From the NCBI GenBank assembly GCA_002189035.1, contig NEEC01000016.1, forward strand, positions 2,255,001-2,319,000: a DNA stretch of 64,000 bases, in the 5' to 3' direction. This document shows positions 10,020 to 23,163 of this stretch, in pieces; positions within the stretch are counted from its first letter, which is position 1, and each line of letters opens with the position of its first letter. The position numbers and the translations under genes are program-made. A model generated the notes under the pieces. The model searched no databases. It worked only from the letters and a program-made list of their open reading frames with translations, and was not told where the DNA came from. This DNA comes from Utricularia gibba (Eukaryota > Streptophyta > Magnoliopsida > Lamiales > Lentibulariaceae).

Positions 10020-11505
10020 TCTTCTCAAACTACAAGTTCTAAAGCTTCTTACAAATTTTTAAATATGAAAAAAGCAAAACACAAATAAATGTAGTACAAG
10101 TATCGATTTCATGAAGTTGAGTTTTGTGAAAAACATTTTGTGCTAACCTCTTACAAATTGTCATAGGTTTGTAAAAGTGGTTTAATGTACTAAAATATAA
10201 ATTGAAGAATAAGTAATGGACCTTGATTAAACGAAGCAGTTCCAAAGAAAGAGAATCTGTTTCCTTCTTTGTCTCTCCTCACCTTGATTTCATTGGTTTC
10301 TTTCAAATTAATTAGTTATAGAAGTAAGAAATACTCTACTGTCCCTTTAGCTCTTTTATAAGAAAGCATAGGAATAGCTTCATGTAACTCTCTTGGACAA
10401 TTACGAGGACAAGTGGATTGGCACTGATTGCTCTCAAAACCGAACTATATGCATGTGCCTAATTGTTGCCAATGACCAATGGCAGATACGAGGTTACTAC
10501 ACATCCATTAGCAAAGTATCACTATCATAGACAAGTCGCTATCTTCCTCAAACAAACAAGGTTAGAGATGATGCTCTTCATCTTACTCTTTATCAAAATC
10601 TACAAGGACTGGTTAGCTACTCAAGGATCATGACTAAAGCAGTGTTCCGAAATATTTCTAATTCCCGAAAAATATAAAGTAGAAATAGAAATAATTTATA
10701 GAAGTAAGAATGTTGTTACTTTTAATTTTTACTGTTCGTATAACTTGATTTTAGAAATATTTCTACTATAATTAAAAATAGAAATTAATTGTGTTCCGTG
10801 CAAAAATTATTTTTGTTATTTCAAAAGTAGAAATAGTATCCAGAAATATATTTCGAAACACTGCTTAAAAGGTGTTACCAAATGACTATAATATGATGTG
10901 TAGAAATATATGAAATCAAGAAGAAATTCAATGAAATATCAAGACCTTGAAGGAAACTTCATTAATTCTTAAACGCTAAGAAAGTTCAGCCACAAATGGC
11001 CACGGAAACAGAAACTGAAAAACATAAAACTAAAAGTCTTCTTCCTCCCTATGATGAAGAGGAAGAACAAAAGTGATAGTCTTAAATTCAGAGAAAATGT
11101 TTTTCTAAAGTGTTCTAAGTTTGATTTGATTCACATCTCACGTGCATTTAACTCCTCTGCTTCTCTTTCGTCATTTCTTTTATCTTGTTTGCGCAACCAA
11201 CTTTCCCACTCATGCATGGACCCTGAACAGTGTTATTCTTCCACCCATAATATATCTAAATCACATACAAGTGATGAAATGTTAGTGTTTTGTCTCACAA
11301 TTCTTTTGCCATATTCCAAGATTGCTTCTTGTCAATTTTGGGTGAAAATACATGAAAAATAACACAAAAATATATACAAATATAATAACAACACTTTTCT
11401 AATAAATATAATAGTTATTAATATAACTCTTAATTAGGTGACTTAATCCTAAATTAATATATAATAAATACATAATAAATACATAAAAAGTGACATGTAA
11501 TATTA
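10020..11505 (-). repeat. LTR, family D, reverse orientation, diverged, with a MITE inside
   Basis: Aligns with the better-preserved copy at 52640-53881: shared blocks include GTAGTACAAGTATCGATTTC, the TGGACCTTGATTA block near 10216 (TGGGCCTTGACTA at 52815), the GTGTGCC/GTGCCTAATTGTTGCCAATG block near 10455, and the terminal AAAGTGACAT. The frame 11051-11362 is not a gene; it lies inside the repeat. Confidence 0.75.
10640..10863. mobile_element. MITE, hAT-like, 224 bp
   Basis: The ends are near-perfect inverted repeats: CAGTGTTCCGAAATATTTCT on the left and, read from the right, CAGTGTTTCGAAATATATTT. The family-D copy at 53215-53240 shows the same site without the insert. Flanking 8-mers GACTAAAG and CTTAAAAG would be a decayed target duplication. 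No coding capacity. Confidence 0.8.
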
Positions 11506-13068
11506 TAGGATTTCATAGTATCCGAACCAACATATGTTCAAGCGAAATTCCATTGAGATTTGATAGGTGATGTAATCCACATAAGCTTCTTTTTCCATTT
11601 TTGAAAATTGGATTGTAGATCATTCACTAATTTGTATTTGGGTTGAGCTTGAAAACGCCAAATAACATGATGAAACGTGTTTGATTTTTTCCCCTTTTTA
11701 AGTGGTATCATGATTAGCAATCTAGAAGCACTTGCATCATACCCTTATTCATACAAAATTGTAAAAAAGCCCAAAGTTGGATAATTGAAGCATGGGTGAT
11801 CATGCAAACAAAGTTGAGCAATTAAATGATAAAAGACAAGAGTATAATTCACAACCTTATTCCTAACATTTTTCTTGGTACCAGGTATGCATTTGCTGGA
11901 TTTTCTTATACCTTTGGAATTCCTTTCACTCTATCCAATGACTGCAATCATAGGTATTATTGGTCTTTGATGCACAAATGAATATATCTAATTTTTAATT
12001 GATTTTTGAAAGTAACAATTGACTTGGTCAACTTTTATCTTGTTTCTTTCATAGTCTTCCTTTGATGCTTGCTTCCCACATTAGTAGTACTCACATCAAC
12101 TTCACACTTCTCTGAAATTTCAATGCGACATCATTTATCCATTTGTTCTCTATTTCAAAAATGGATACTACATCATTCAACAATAAACATTCAATAAGGT
12201 CTCAAATGCACTCTCAATAACAAAAAATAAGTGATTGCACATATAAAAATAAAAAATTCTATAACCTAGCACACATATCAAAACAAAAAAAAATTACTAG
12301 AGCTTATGTGTTCTCCCATTAATTAGCAAACTTATCAAACCAATTGCTGTTATATCTAGCAAGCTTTTGTAAATTATTAAATATTTTTGTTGTGTTCTAA
12401 CATTTCTCACAAACAATATAAATGAATAGTGTGCTATGTTCTAATACAAAACTCAAACCATAAAAATCATCCCCAAATAACCAATAGCAATAAACTTGAA
12501 TAAGCACCTACTTCAGGTAACTTTTACATTTGAATAAACGCTCATTTTGCATATTCCATTTTTCTTATTCATAAGCTCTTAAGAAAAGAAAATTGAGAAA
12601 CATACCACAAAGCTCAACAGTAGAGTGTTTTCATGAGGAAAAACCTAAAAGTAGAAATTTTGGCATTTGATATATATTTATGTAAGTACATTTAAGTAAT
12701 TTCATAATATTTTTCTTTTAATTTATAATTAAGTAACGATTTACCTACTTTTAAAAAAACTCGCAAATAACATATCATTCATGAATTATAGTTAAAAAAC
12801 ACTCATTCAATAAATTTACTACTTATAATTACATTAAGTTGCTTATAAGTAATGTAAAAGACCCCCATAGTACACATATGTGGAAATAACCTATTTTAAA
12901 AACACTATATTTTGGTTAAGTTTTTGAATTTTAATTAAAAAATAAGAAATAATTAAAAATATTTTAATTTTCTCGATTGAATATGAAATTAATGTCACCT
13001 GAAAAGTAAGAAAATTTTGATTGTGCTCGTTCATCGATGGCTGCCCACTATGACGCCGCTCCATGTAG
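11506..13068. other. no gene seen; AT-rich repeat-derived DNA
   Basis: About 1.5 kb of AT-rich sequence with only short chance frames on both strands (for example 11538-11720 and 12891-13073, minus strand). No protein family or repeat shared with the rest of the window was recognised. Confidence 0.5.
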
Positions 13069-13660
13069 GTCACTATTTAATCCATTGATCCTAAAATATG
13101 GCCACATAAAAAACGTTGTCTCCCTGGAATCAAAAGGATGTGAGTTGCTGTTTTCTACCTTACTCCTCTTCAAAACTTGTAAATAGTAATAAAGTAACTA
13201 TAAATCTTGAATAAGGTGCTATTACATAAAGACTGTAATATAATCACGTGGAGACATACAAAACCCGATCATCTTCAAAGAAGTAGTGGAGATTAACTTG
13301 CAAAACATAGAGTTGGGAGTCTCTCAACATAGAAACATGAGTTTTTAGCCACAAACAACCATAAAAGTAAGGAAACAAAGAAAAGTTCTGCAGGGATAAA
13401 CTAAGTGTGAAACTGAAAACTTAAACTCCCATCTAAAATTGAGAATTGTCCATGTCATCTGAATTTCATGTTCTTTTAATTCTGCAGTAATCTTGAGTGA
13501 CTTGCGACCTCCTACTCTGATGCTGCTACACTAATGATTTTTTTTTTTTGTTAAAAGCTATCATGTACTGCACGTCAAGGCTCATCATTAGACGTCTGTA
13601 GTCTATTAGAAATCAAGGAGAATGTCACTTTGGGAAGATTTGTTTTATTTTGAATTTTTT
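13069..13660 (-). repeat. LTR fragment, family C, reverse orientation
   Basis: Matches the family-C copies at 49443-50677 and 59600-60770, for example CAAGGCTCATCATTAG followed by CAAGGAGAATGTCACTTTGGG (13589-13633). The right end is cut by the family-B LTR that starts at 13661. Confidence 0.75.
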
Positions 13661-14752
13661 TGCTAAATGTTGCGATCTATCACATTTAACGTAGTATGGT
13701 AAGCAAGGGTCAAATCCATAGGAAATGGTTGCAATTTCCTGAAGTTCTTTACATTTACTAAAAACAGGAGGTTTTTCTGGGAGTTTGGCTCTCATGCACG
13801 TAGGACATAAAATAACATCAATTCAAATGAACAAGTTGCAAGGGTGAAGAAGCATAGAAAATAACAGGGATTCGTAGAGAATATAAAGTAAAGATATCTT
13901 GGATGAATTTTACACTAGGGTCTAACTCTTGTGTCACTCAAGAGAACCCATAAGCTTAAACCTAGTTTTGACACGCTTAAAAATAGGGAAAAGGGTCGCA
14001 GGAACAGTAAATAACACGTTAAACGTTAACCGAAACACAAAGAGCTTAAACAAGAACACATTCATAAGCTAATATAGAGTTCACAAGAGGGTTCTTGTTC
14101 GTAACAAGGCATCAGAAAATGTAATAGAAAGCATTAAACACAAATAGTAACAATAACAAGTTCAACAACAGGAATGGAAGGGTAGAAAATAGAAATAAAA
14201 TGTCCAATGGTTGCTCTCGGTCGTAGATTTGTTGAAAATGAAAGTTCTGGATGGAAATGTGGCAAAGAAATGTAGATCTGAAGGTCGTCCGAGTCATTCG
14301 TCGGAGAAACATAGTTCTCCTCGCTCAAACTCCTCTATTGTTCACTATCTCTCTTTCTCTTCTTCCTCTTTCCTTTTCCCGCTCAAAACAAGGGTATCTC
14401 CATCTTTTCTATGGGCTTCTAGAAGGATGATCTCTACTTCATATCTTATCTTTTCAGAAGGCAGCTACTTTCGGTGAAAAGTGGCTTTTTCTCTTCTTTT
14501 CTACTTCTTTTGACATGTCAACGTGGAAAATGCATTGTTACAGTGCTAGCTCTTACCCTATTAAGACTTAAACACAGACTAAAGGAAAAATATGAGTTTT
14601 TCAACTCAATTTTTGTCAATTGAGCCTACACAATGAACACATATCAACAAACTAAATACACAGAAGGAGACGATTTAGCACACTAAACAACATTTATCCC
14701 TACAAATGACACCTAAAACACATATAAAAACACAATAAGAATAGTGTTATCA
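13661..14752 (-). repeat. LTR, family B, reverse orientation (3' LTR of a truncated element)
   Basis: It starts TGCTAAATG and ends GTGTTATCA on the + strand and aligns with 23164-24326 along most of its length (TGGTAAGCAAG, GGTTGCAATTTC, TCTAACTCTTGTGTCACTCA, TTTAGCACACTAAA). The flanks TTTTT and TACTA do not match, so it is not a solo LTR. The sequence to its right, GACTTGTCCTCAAGTCT, resembles the region next to the 3' LTR of Athila-like elements read backwards. Confidence 0.75.
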
Positions 14753-15694
14753 TACTATCCTACAACAACACTAGACTTGTCCTCAAGTCTAAAACAGAAA
14801 AAAGAACAAAGACTGCCTAAAACTGAGTTTGATGAGGCAAAGAAAAGGTCTCCGATCATGCCATCCATGTAATGAGTGAAGATAAGATATAGCAAGTGCG
14901 GGTTAGAAAAATTTCACTCAAGTACAAATAATAGAGGTTACTTGCATGCTTCAAGTGTTCAAAAATCACTTATGCGCTAGTCTCTTGGAGATCAGCACTA
15001 GGTTCTACGGGTAGTAGGGCCCTCGTTATAGAGGTTTCATATGCACAGGGTCGCTATGGGTAGAGCTATGCCAGGCATGGCAAGCATGCTAGGCATGTGG
15101 CCGTGGCTCGTGGGTTTGTGTAGAGCACATAGAGGTTAAGAGCATCCATGGGAATGCAACACACGCGCTGCGGGAGGTGTGGCATGCATGGCAAGATGAG
15201 TTGCACGGGGTGCATAGAGGTTGATGTGGTGTGCGAGTGAGAGTAGGGTAGGTGGAGACGAGGTGTCAAGTGAGAGCTTGGCGGTTGAGAGGTACTTGGG
15301 CATTGGACGGCCAAGAGGAGGCTTCATTTACCATGGGAGTCGGATGGAGGTTGAGTCAAGGAACGGTTGGGTAATGAGAGTGGGTTCCATGATTGGGAGT
15401 CTACTAGAGTGTGCTGGAATTTGTGGCAGAATTGTCGAGATTGATGCCTTACCTTCTCTACAAGGTGAAGGTGTGGGATGGCATTGATGACCTAGGGAAT
15501 AATGATGAGTGATGGGTGGCAACGTAGCGTATGGGTTAAGATGGCAGGGGTGCCTTGAGTATGAGTTCGAGGATGAGGCCTACCCATCTTTTGCGTTTCA
15601 GTCTAGTGTGAACTGGCCTATAAGCCTTTTTGTAGACTTCTTTTTACTTAGGCTATGAGCAGTACAACGTTGAATAGTTTAGAGGTTATGTCTT
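14753..15694 (-). mobile_element. internal non-coding remnant of the family-B element
   Basis: No protein is recognised. The stretch 15000-15560 is clearly G-rich for this neighbourhood and has many GCATG/CATGC words. Frames in it (15066-15314 minus, 15221-15487 plus) show no known domain. The element is interrupted at 15695 by the family-A LTR, and 24599-24770 after that LTR is probably its continuation. Confidence 0.5.
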
Positions 15695-16856
15695 TGATAA
15701 ACGAAAAAGTTTGCAATGTCATTAAGATTGCAAATTCTTCCATCAAATAAATTTATAAACTTAATTCACATCCAATCATACAACAAATATGAGCATAGTA
15801 GACTAAGGTCGAACACAATGAGCTATGTGCTTGGTTTGTGAAGGTTGATGCAGGCTGTTTTTGTCACATTTGAAAGATTTAGTTGAAGTTAGGAATAATG
15901 CAAGTCTCTGATAATAGACAGTAAAGAAATAGCAGAAAAATGTGACTACTAACTAGAATAAGCTAATTTAATGTCTGGAGGCTTTTGAGAGTGACATGAT
16001 AATTGATACACTTAACCATCCAACTTAATGATCATTCATCTAACAATACAAGGATTCAAGTCTACCCAAACCCTTGATTTTTGTAACTTTTGGCCTACCT
16101 CTAGTTTGGTTGTTTATGATGAACATAACCACTTCCCCCTCATGGGTATAGCCTGATTTCATAAGGAAATGGCATGGTTATCGAGCTAGTGTAGTCTAAC
16201 AAACAATAATCATGTATACTTTCTTCTAGCCTAAGGAATTACATGTATTTAGCCACTCATGTTGAAGGTAAATAAAACTAGAACATAAAACATCATCTGC
16301 ATCGTATCCATATCACAGTTTGATAACTAAGAAACAAACAAGAACCAAATGTAAAAAGTTGAAGCAGAAAGCTAAAGAAAATGTCACAAGGTATTCCTAA
16401 CTGGGCATAATGTTCTTGAGAAACAAAAGGCAATTTTCATATGTAAGCTTCGTTCTTGGGTCGTCTTCTTCATTCTTCCTCCTAAGGGCACGTTTGGTCA
16501 CAGGTCTGAATTAATAGGGGTTAGAATTACTAAGTTTTAGAATTGAGTTTAAATTTATCTCAATTTAGATAAAAACGCATTTGGTAGTAGTGTTTACTTA
16601 AACCCTGATTTATAGTGTGATTTGTTTTTCATTTACCCCCCAAATAACTTTTAACCTTGGTTTATAGTGTAATTATATCAAAAAGATCTTTTACCTATTT
16701 CACCCCCCCCCCCCCAATAACTAATTTGCCTCCTTTTTTTCATTTACCGCTCTTATACCTATTATATCAAAAAACTCTTTTTTCCACACTATGGTCTTCG
16801 AATTTCGAATCTCTTGCAGGTTTTCACATCTTGATACAGATTCTTCTTGAAAATCA

Positions 16857-17307
16857 TGGATAAAAGGTTGGAACATTGAGATATAATCCATTCCCACTTT
16901 ACCCTGATTGGGAAGATATTTTTATATGAGATAGGGCGATTGGTGAATTCAGAGTAGGTTGTGGAGAATTTGTGGATGAAATTCTAGAACAGGTTGATGA
17001 AAGCGTTCGTCTTAGTCCTGAACTAGATGAGTCTCTACCAATAGAGGTGCCATTTGAAGGATTTACTGATGATGTCTTTCCAAGCATGTTTGATTCAATG
17101 ACCAAGCTACCAATCATGCGGAAAAATGTGGCTTCAAGTGATGTTGATATGGCAGCTCACATGGAAAAGTTAATGGACAACACGAATGATGCTATTGATC
17201 ATCTTGGCTATAGACTTGGTCATGGTACATTGGCAATGGAGAGAAATGATCAGGTTGTTGATCTTATATTTTCCTTACCATTTTCAGGCTTAATTATGCA
17301 GATTTGA
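16857..17307 (+). pseudogene. Harbinger ORF1-like (Myb/SANT-associated) protein fragment
   Basis: The open frame is 16972-17307. It has an acidic start followed by DVDMAAHMEKLMDNTNDAIDH, a pattern seen near the C-terminus of the Myb/SANT-like accessory protein of plant Harbinger elements, which helps the transposase reach the nucleus and bind ends. The assignment rests mainly on position and this helix; the Myb domain itself is not visible. Upstream sequence 16860-16971 carries related but shifted or broken coding sequence. Confidence 0.5.
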
Positions 17308-17906
17308 TTAGAGCTGGAGAAATAATTATGACTAATCCACCCAAGATGCATTTGTTTTTTAGGGCAAATGAAAGGGTACATTTGGTAATGATAAGGGACA
17401 TTGCAATGTCTCAATGAAGTAGTTCATGATGATTTGAATTTTGAATTATGCCTCCTTTGAGAAGTTCAAAATTGCATTGTATTCATGTTCCCTTGTTTAT
17501 GCAGAAACCATTTAATTGCAGAGAACATTTTAAATCATGAGCTTTGTTATGCCATGGTATGGTTATAGCTCGAAAGTTTCTGCCGAAAATTTTGTATATG
17601 GAGTTTCTACCCCATTAGAGATGTCGATTGAATTTAATGGAGCCTCTGGTTCAAAGCAATTTATGTAGCTTTTGTTGATACTAAGATCAAGAATGCTAAA
17701 AGTAGAAACCATTTGGCCTGCTGCATCAACAGGCTACTACCATGTCACTTGCTTTAACTTGGAAGCTTCGTAGTTATTGTCATTGAACTTTTTCACTCTC
17801 CTTCTCTAGCTTCCTGTGAAACCACCTCAAACTATTTACATAAAGATAGGGGCAGACAATTGATTAAAGCACATGGAATAAATGAATGAAATTCACATGT
17901 AGTAGT

Positions 17907-19284
17907 TGTTAGTGTATGTGTTCTAGAGACAATCAATTCATTGGCAAATTTTATCCTTTGATGTTTACCTTGAATTGTGATCAAGTTTACATCATTGATA
18001 AAATCCTCTACTTGATCTATGTGCTATAGAAATTATGATGAGATCATAATGTGAGATTCTTCAAGCATTTATGTTCAAGTTAAAAACTCCCTAGCTAGAG
18101 TGTTTGTGAAATGAGGATATCACAAATACGGATAAGCTGGCGCACATTGAGTTACCTAAACTGTTTAGGAAATAGTTCTCACAATTGATGTAATGAGATT
18201 ACTAGAACCTATGTGTGGGTGTCGATTAGAGAATCGATTCACTGGATGACTATCTTCGAGATGCTACTATGGGAAGCTAACCAAGTGTCAGTAGCAAGAT
18301 CTCGAATATGACAGCCGTGCAAGTAAGCTTAGACTTGAGGTTAACGAAGTTATCTTGATTTTAAGCTCACATTTTCGCTCATTACTAATGGGAGCCTAAC
18401 CATGGCTTGCCTAGTATGAATGAGTAGAGATGTGACTCCTTAAAATTGGAGATAGTTGATTGATCAATAAAGGATTCATCACTCATGTTAGCGATAAGAT
18501 CATATCTCAAGTAATTGCATCAAAGCCTAACAATAAGTCTTGGGCCCAGGGTAATGACACTCGAATTGTTTGAGTAGGTTATTAAGTGTTAGTGCTTGAA
18601 TGCAATTATAAGTTCGATACATCAGAAAGACACACACCATGTTCTGGTATCGAATGAGATATAAGTATGATGAAAGTTGTTCATTGCATGGTGGCTGGTC
18701 ATGGAAAGGCTCAATCAGTTCACCTGATTATTCTTTAATCTTGGGGATCATGATATGTTGCTAGACATCACTCATGATCGATAATAATGGATTTGATTAA
18801 TTAAGAGTTAATTAATAAATCCATTATTACGGCCTTGATTGAGGAAGCCTATAGGGTCACACACAATAGTGGAGTCACTCATCGATATAAAATAGAATGA
18901 TACGATTACATGAGATCTCATATAGATATGATTTGATATGTCACAAAATATCTATAAAAAAAAGATTTAGATCTTGAGATCTACTGCAAGGTCTTCGTGC
19001 TCTCGGAGACTGATCCACAAGGAGGCGTTTTTCTCTACTAGCACCTGAGAAATTCGACCAGCATTCAAGAGCCTTGAGAAGGTTATTGACGGAGTGCTCC
19101 ACATGTGGATAGCATAGAGGTTGTTTGCTATTGGCGGTTGGTGAACAACGGAGTCGTCTGAAAGGTATTTTCAGCATCCCTTTGTCTGATATATACCGTA
19201 TTTCAAGATTTGCGTTGGGGGTTTCTCAAAATTTTTAAAATTTTGCTGCTTTTGAGACATACAATGTCTATGAGAAACCCAACA
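17907..19284. repeat. solo LTR (copia-type pattern), 1378 bp, inside the Harbinger element
   Basis: Starts TGTTAGTGTATGTG and ends GAGAAACCCAACA. The flanks are identical: GTAGT at 17902-17906 and GTAGT at 19285-19289. No internal genes. The TGTTAGTGTATGTG...CTAGAG opening resembles LTRs of plant copia elements from memory; superfamily is inference, the duplication and ends are seen. Confidence 0.88.
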
Positions 19285-20263
19285 GTAGTAGCCCCATTTT
19301 TTATGCTGATTGTCAAATGAGTCATTGCTAAAAACTCATCCCAACTGAGCTTGCTTAGCTCCTGCTTTTCCTCCATGGAGAGTTCAAAATTGGGCTCCCT
19401 ACTGCACATGAATGCAGCCCTGCGAGTCCAAGAAACATGCACACCCTTCTTGTACATAAATCAGTTTTATTAAAATGTAATCATATATGATCATAAAATA
19501 AAAATATTATTATACATTAGGGGTTTGACTCTTAAGAAAGCATCTATTGATAGAAGTATAATAAAAGTGATTTAATTTATTTGAGTTTAAATAAATGTAG
19601 TATAAAAATATTCAATTTTTATATAGCATTTGATTATTAGTATTAGAATTATATTTTGTGTATAACGTAAATGGTATTTGTTATGCAAATAAGATAATGA
19701 ACATTTTTAGTGTATTTTATGAAGTAATGTATTTCTTTTAAATGTATATAGATGATAATCATTTTAAAAATAAATTTATGCGGATGCATATTTTATGAGA
19801 TAATGATCTTCATCATGGTGTTAATCATCACCCCAATCATCCCAAGCTGTATCCCTCCAAAATGACTGGAAATGAGATCTCTTTTCCTATAACTTCGATC
19901 ATAGCACCTAATCGTGCCTTTTCTGTTAATTTCTTGGAATAATTAGCGGTTAAGGCACTGAATGCAATTCATTAAATCAAGAAGACCACGTAAAGCAAGT
20001 ATGTATCCATTCAAAATAAAGGTTCATTAGAAAACAAGAATAAGCAATAACATTTGACATATCATGAGTCCATTAACTATGTGACCATTTATGTGCATGG
20101 TTGCACCCCTTAATCTCAGTAACTTTAGTTTGGCAACCTTAGAGGCCAAGATCAAGAAGTTCTTTTTGGCTTTGGCCCTCATGAAATCAGTAAAGGGGTG
20201 CCACCCCCTTTACCAACTCCTCACGATTGAAGCTCCTTTTCCCTTTTTCTATTCCTCAACCTC

Positions 20264-20955
20264 ATACCCTTTGGTGGCTAAAACTCCATAAAGAGTTGCC
20301 TCAAACATGCTTGACATATAGGAGTGTGCGACCACAGCTCCCCATAAGTTTTCTACTTCAAAATAATGCACCTCAATCTCATAAACATCACGATACATAT
20401 GAAAACCATGTCATATTTCATGAATTTTTCCTAATTTAAAATTACTAAATAAAAATCATTTTAGAACACATAGAAGCACAAATTTACACATATACAAAGG
20501 AACATAAATTTAGAACTCATCATCCCGCTTACCTTTTTCGAAACCAGCTCCTTCCAAAGCCAAACTCTTCGTAAACGCCTACGCTATAAGCTGAGAAATC
20601 TCGTGATTTTGAAACCACTACACAGCTCTCATCAAACCAAAATTCACAATGATGCAAATTGTTTTTATGATATCTCTATAAGCAGATCCCCCACATTTTT
20701 CTCTTTTCAAAAATGTTTTTCCTTTCATCTATGTTCCTTTTATTATGTTAGTCATGCTTATCTATAATTTCTCTAATTGAGATACACGTCACCACAATCA
20801 AAACACATGGAATTTTCTTAATCTACATGTCAACACCATATTAAAACGCATGGCACTCTCTAATTGGCTATGGTACATGTTTTACCTGTGTTGTCGCAAG
20901 CTAATTAAAACACATGGTGCTTTCTGATTGATCATGATTGCATGTATGATCTTTT
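20264..20955 (-). repeat. dispersed repeat, family G, copy 2, inside the Harbinger element
   Basis: Reverse complement of 2515-3440. Matching blocks include TTTGGTGGCTAAAACTCC, CATGCTTGACATATAGGAGTG and CACGTCACCACAATCAAAAC. No target duplication was found. No gene is present in 19290-21240. Confidence 0.6.
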
Positions 20956-21214
20956 TCTATTCCACATTTTCTTTTCCTCCTATTCCAATTCTAGTTTTGA
21001 AATATCACATCTTGAGCAAGATTACTCCAATTTGTCCATTCTTGGTTTATCTCTACACCATCTACAAATTCATCTTACAAAACATCATTGCCATCACTAT
21101 CCTCTAAAGGATCAACATCTATCCGTAACCGAATCAAATTATGAAGTAATGTAAAAGCAATGATAATTAATGCTTGCATCTTTAAACAATAGAATGAGGG
21201 ACTTCATAAGATTG

Positions 21215-22200
21215 CCCATCATCCTTTTAATAAACCAAAAGCTCTTTCAATAATATTTATCGCATATGATGCATATTAAATAATTCTCTAGGATTTTGTA
21301 GAGCTTGTGTACCGGAACCCCATTCCTTCAAGTGGTATCGAACTCCTCTATATGGACTCAAAAATCCAGCACAATGTGTATAACTATTGTCATATAAATA
21401 GTATTCACCTAATATTCCAAAAAAAAATGTCAATACATATATCCTAGATGCATTTAATGTATCTAATATAATAAAGCAACAATGATTACAGAAAAAGAAT
21501 GGCATATCTAAATACAAAAGAATATCAAAACTTGGAGTTACTGACCAATGCGGACAAAGAGACGAGTTGGTCTTGAAAATGCATTTCATAATACACGGCC
21601 ATCCACATCCGAACCCTCTCATCCAGCGAGCATGTAAATAAAGTTCATGTTTTTGTCACAAACACTCAAAACATTTGTAGAAATTTTTCCCTTGTGAGAC
21701 CTAAATCGTGCTTTTAGAGATTCTTTAACACGTATATCGACATAAGTCCCATCCAATGCACCTAAACAATTCTAGAAAAACAAGAAAGTTATCAATCTCA
21801 TACATATAGATATTCAAGTACAAGTAGTAGTACCTCAAAGTATTTGAATCTTGGAGTAGCATTTTCTTCATGTATTGGCATTGGTTTAAAAAGAAACTTA
21901 TCTTGAATCATGATTACAATAGATAGAACCTCATCGAAGCACTTTGAATATTATATGCTGACCTTTCTTAGTCCCTCTTATGAATACGCATTTTTGTATG
22001 ATGAGCCAAAATTCCCAAAAAAATGGCAACATTTTCTTTTACTTGTACATATCTTGAGTTCTGCAATCCATGTTGCTCAAGTAGAAAACATAGCCTCCCG
22101 AATGTGTCTTAGTTCATTCTCAAAGTCTCAAAGTCAGTGCTATTCAAATCTGATACAAATCTATTGAGTCTATCTATCTATCAAGGTATTTTTTCAAGAT
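21215..22200 (-). pseudogene. PIF/Harbinger DDE transposase, broken
   Basis: Read on the minus strand, the order is: [15 protein letters not shown] near 22030 (helical N-terminal region), NCLGALDGTYVDIRVKESLK near 21760 (first catalytic Asp in LDGT), SHKGKISTNVLSVCDKNMNF, then GEYYLYDNSYTHCAGFLSP and YRGVRYHLKEW (second Asp), FNMHHMR and, one frame off, NIIERAFGLLKG near 21230 (catalytic Glu). So the full DDE triad can be placed, but there are several stops, frameshifts and possibly an intron near 21780-21830. Transposase cuts at the terminal repeats and inserts at TWA sites; this copy cannot encode an intact enzyme. Confidence 0.88.
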
Positions 22201-23163
22201 AAGAATATTTTGTTTGAATCAACATTGATCCATTATTATCCTCTGTCTTGCTAAGATATCTTAGTGTTGCATATCTCATGAACAAGAGATTACACAACAA
22301 TATTTTAACCCCAATCAATGCAACAATTTCATTCACAAAATCATCATCCATTTGCAGAATCTACAGAGAAAAAATATTAAAGTATCATTAAAATCATTCA
22401 TCTACTAAGAGTCAGAAGATCCTAAAAAAATTCATGCTTTAAAAATCATGGAAGAAAAATTGTACAACTATAAGACCATACAAGGAGCAAAAATGAACCC
22501 AATATGAAGAAACCTATTCATATCATTCAGAAAATCAGAAATTACCCGAAAAGAACCTTTGATAGAGACCCAAAGAAAGAAAATCGAGGAATTGAGGAAA
22601 ACTTCAAATGAAATGCAGTAAAATTTACATCAAAGAAATCCTCAAATCTTGTGGTGTTAAATTCGCAATGGTGGTAGGAAAAGGATTCTGAAAAAATCCA
22701 GTCAAGGGAGATGCAGGAATGAACAAGAAGAAAAGATGTGTACATAAAATATGACCAAATTGGTGGAGAAAGGATGTAGAATGAATTAGAGCTAGAGGGT
22801 TAAATTAGAGAAGTTGCAAAAAATCAAAGGGTAAAAATTCACTAAAAAAGAGATAACATCTAGTTTATTTTAAACATACAAGGGGGGTGGGTTGAATTTT
22901 AATCCATGAAGCTTAGAAAAATGGTGTTTAGTTTAAATCTGGATTGAAATTGATCCCCTCTACCAAGCACGAAACAAATTTAGTAAAACTAGCTTAAACA
23001 CCCCTACCAAACACGCTCTAAGTTCTAAGTTCATCCTAGATCTCCCCCAGGAGTCTGTGGCATGTTGTTCAATGTCATGGAGTAATTTTCTATTTCTAAT
23101 CATTCCAAAAATCCTCTTTTTCTTCACCTTGGGAGTTGGTGTATGATGAACGTTAGAATGGGA

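Larger units (their letters stand above)
16486..23018. mobile_element. PIF/Harbinger DNA transposon, 6.5 kb, with nested insertions
   Basis: Ends are GGGCACGTTTGGT on the left and, read inward from the right, GAGCGTGTTTGGT. Each is bordered by TAA (16483-16485 and 23019-23021), the 3-bp target duplication of this superfamily. Both expected genes are present as remnants: an ORF1-type frame on + near 16970 and a DDE transposase on - near 21.2-22.2 kb, in opposite orientation. It contains a solo LTR (17907-19284) and a family-G repeat. Confidence 0.92.
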
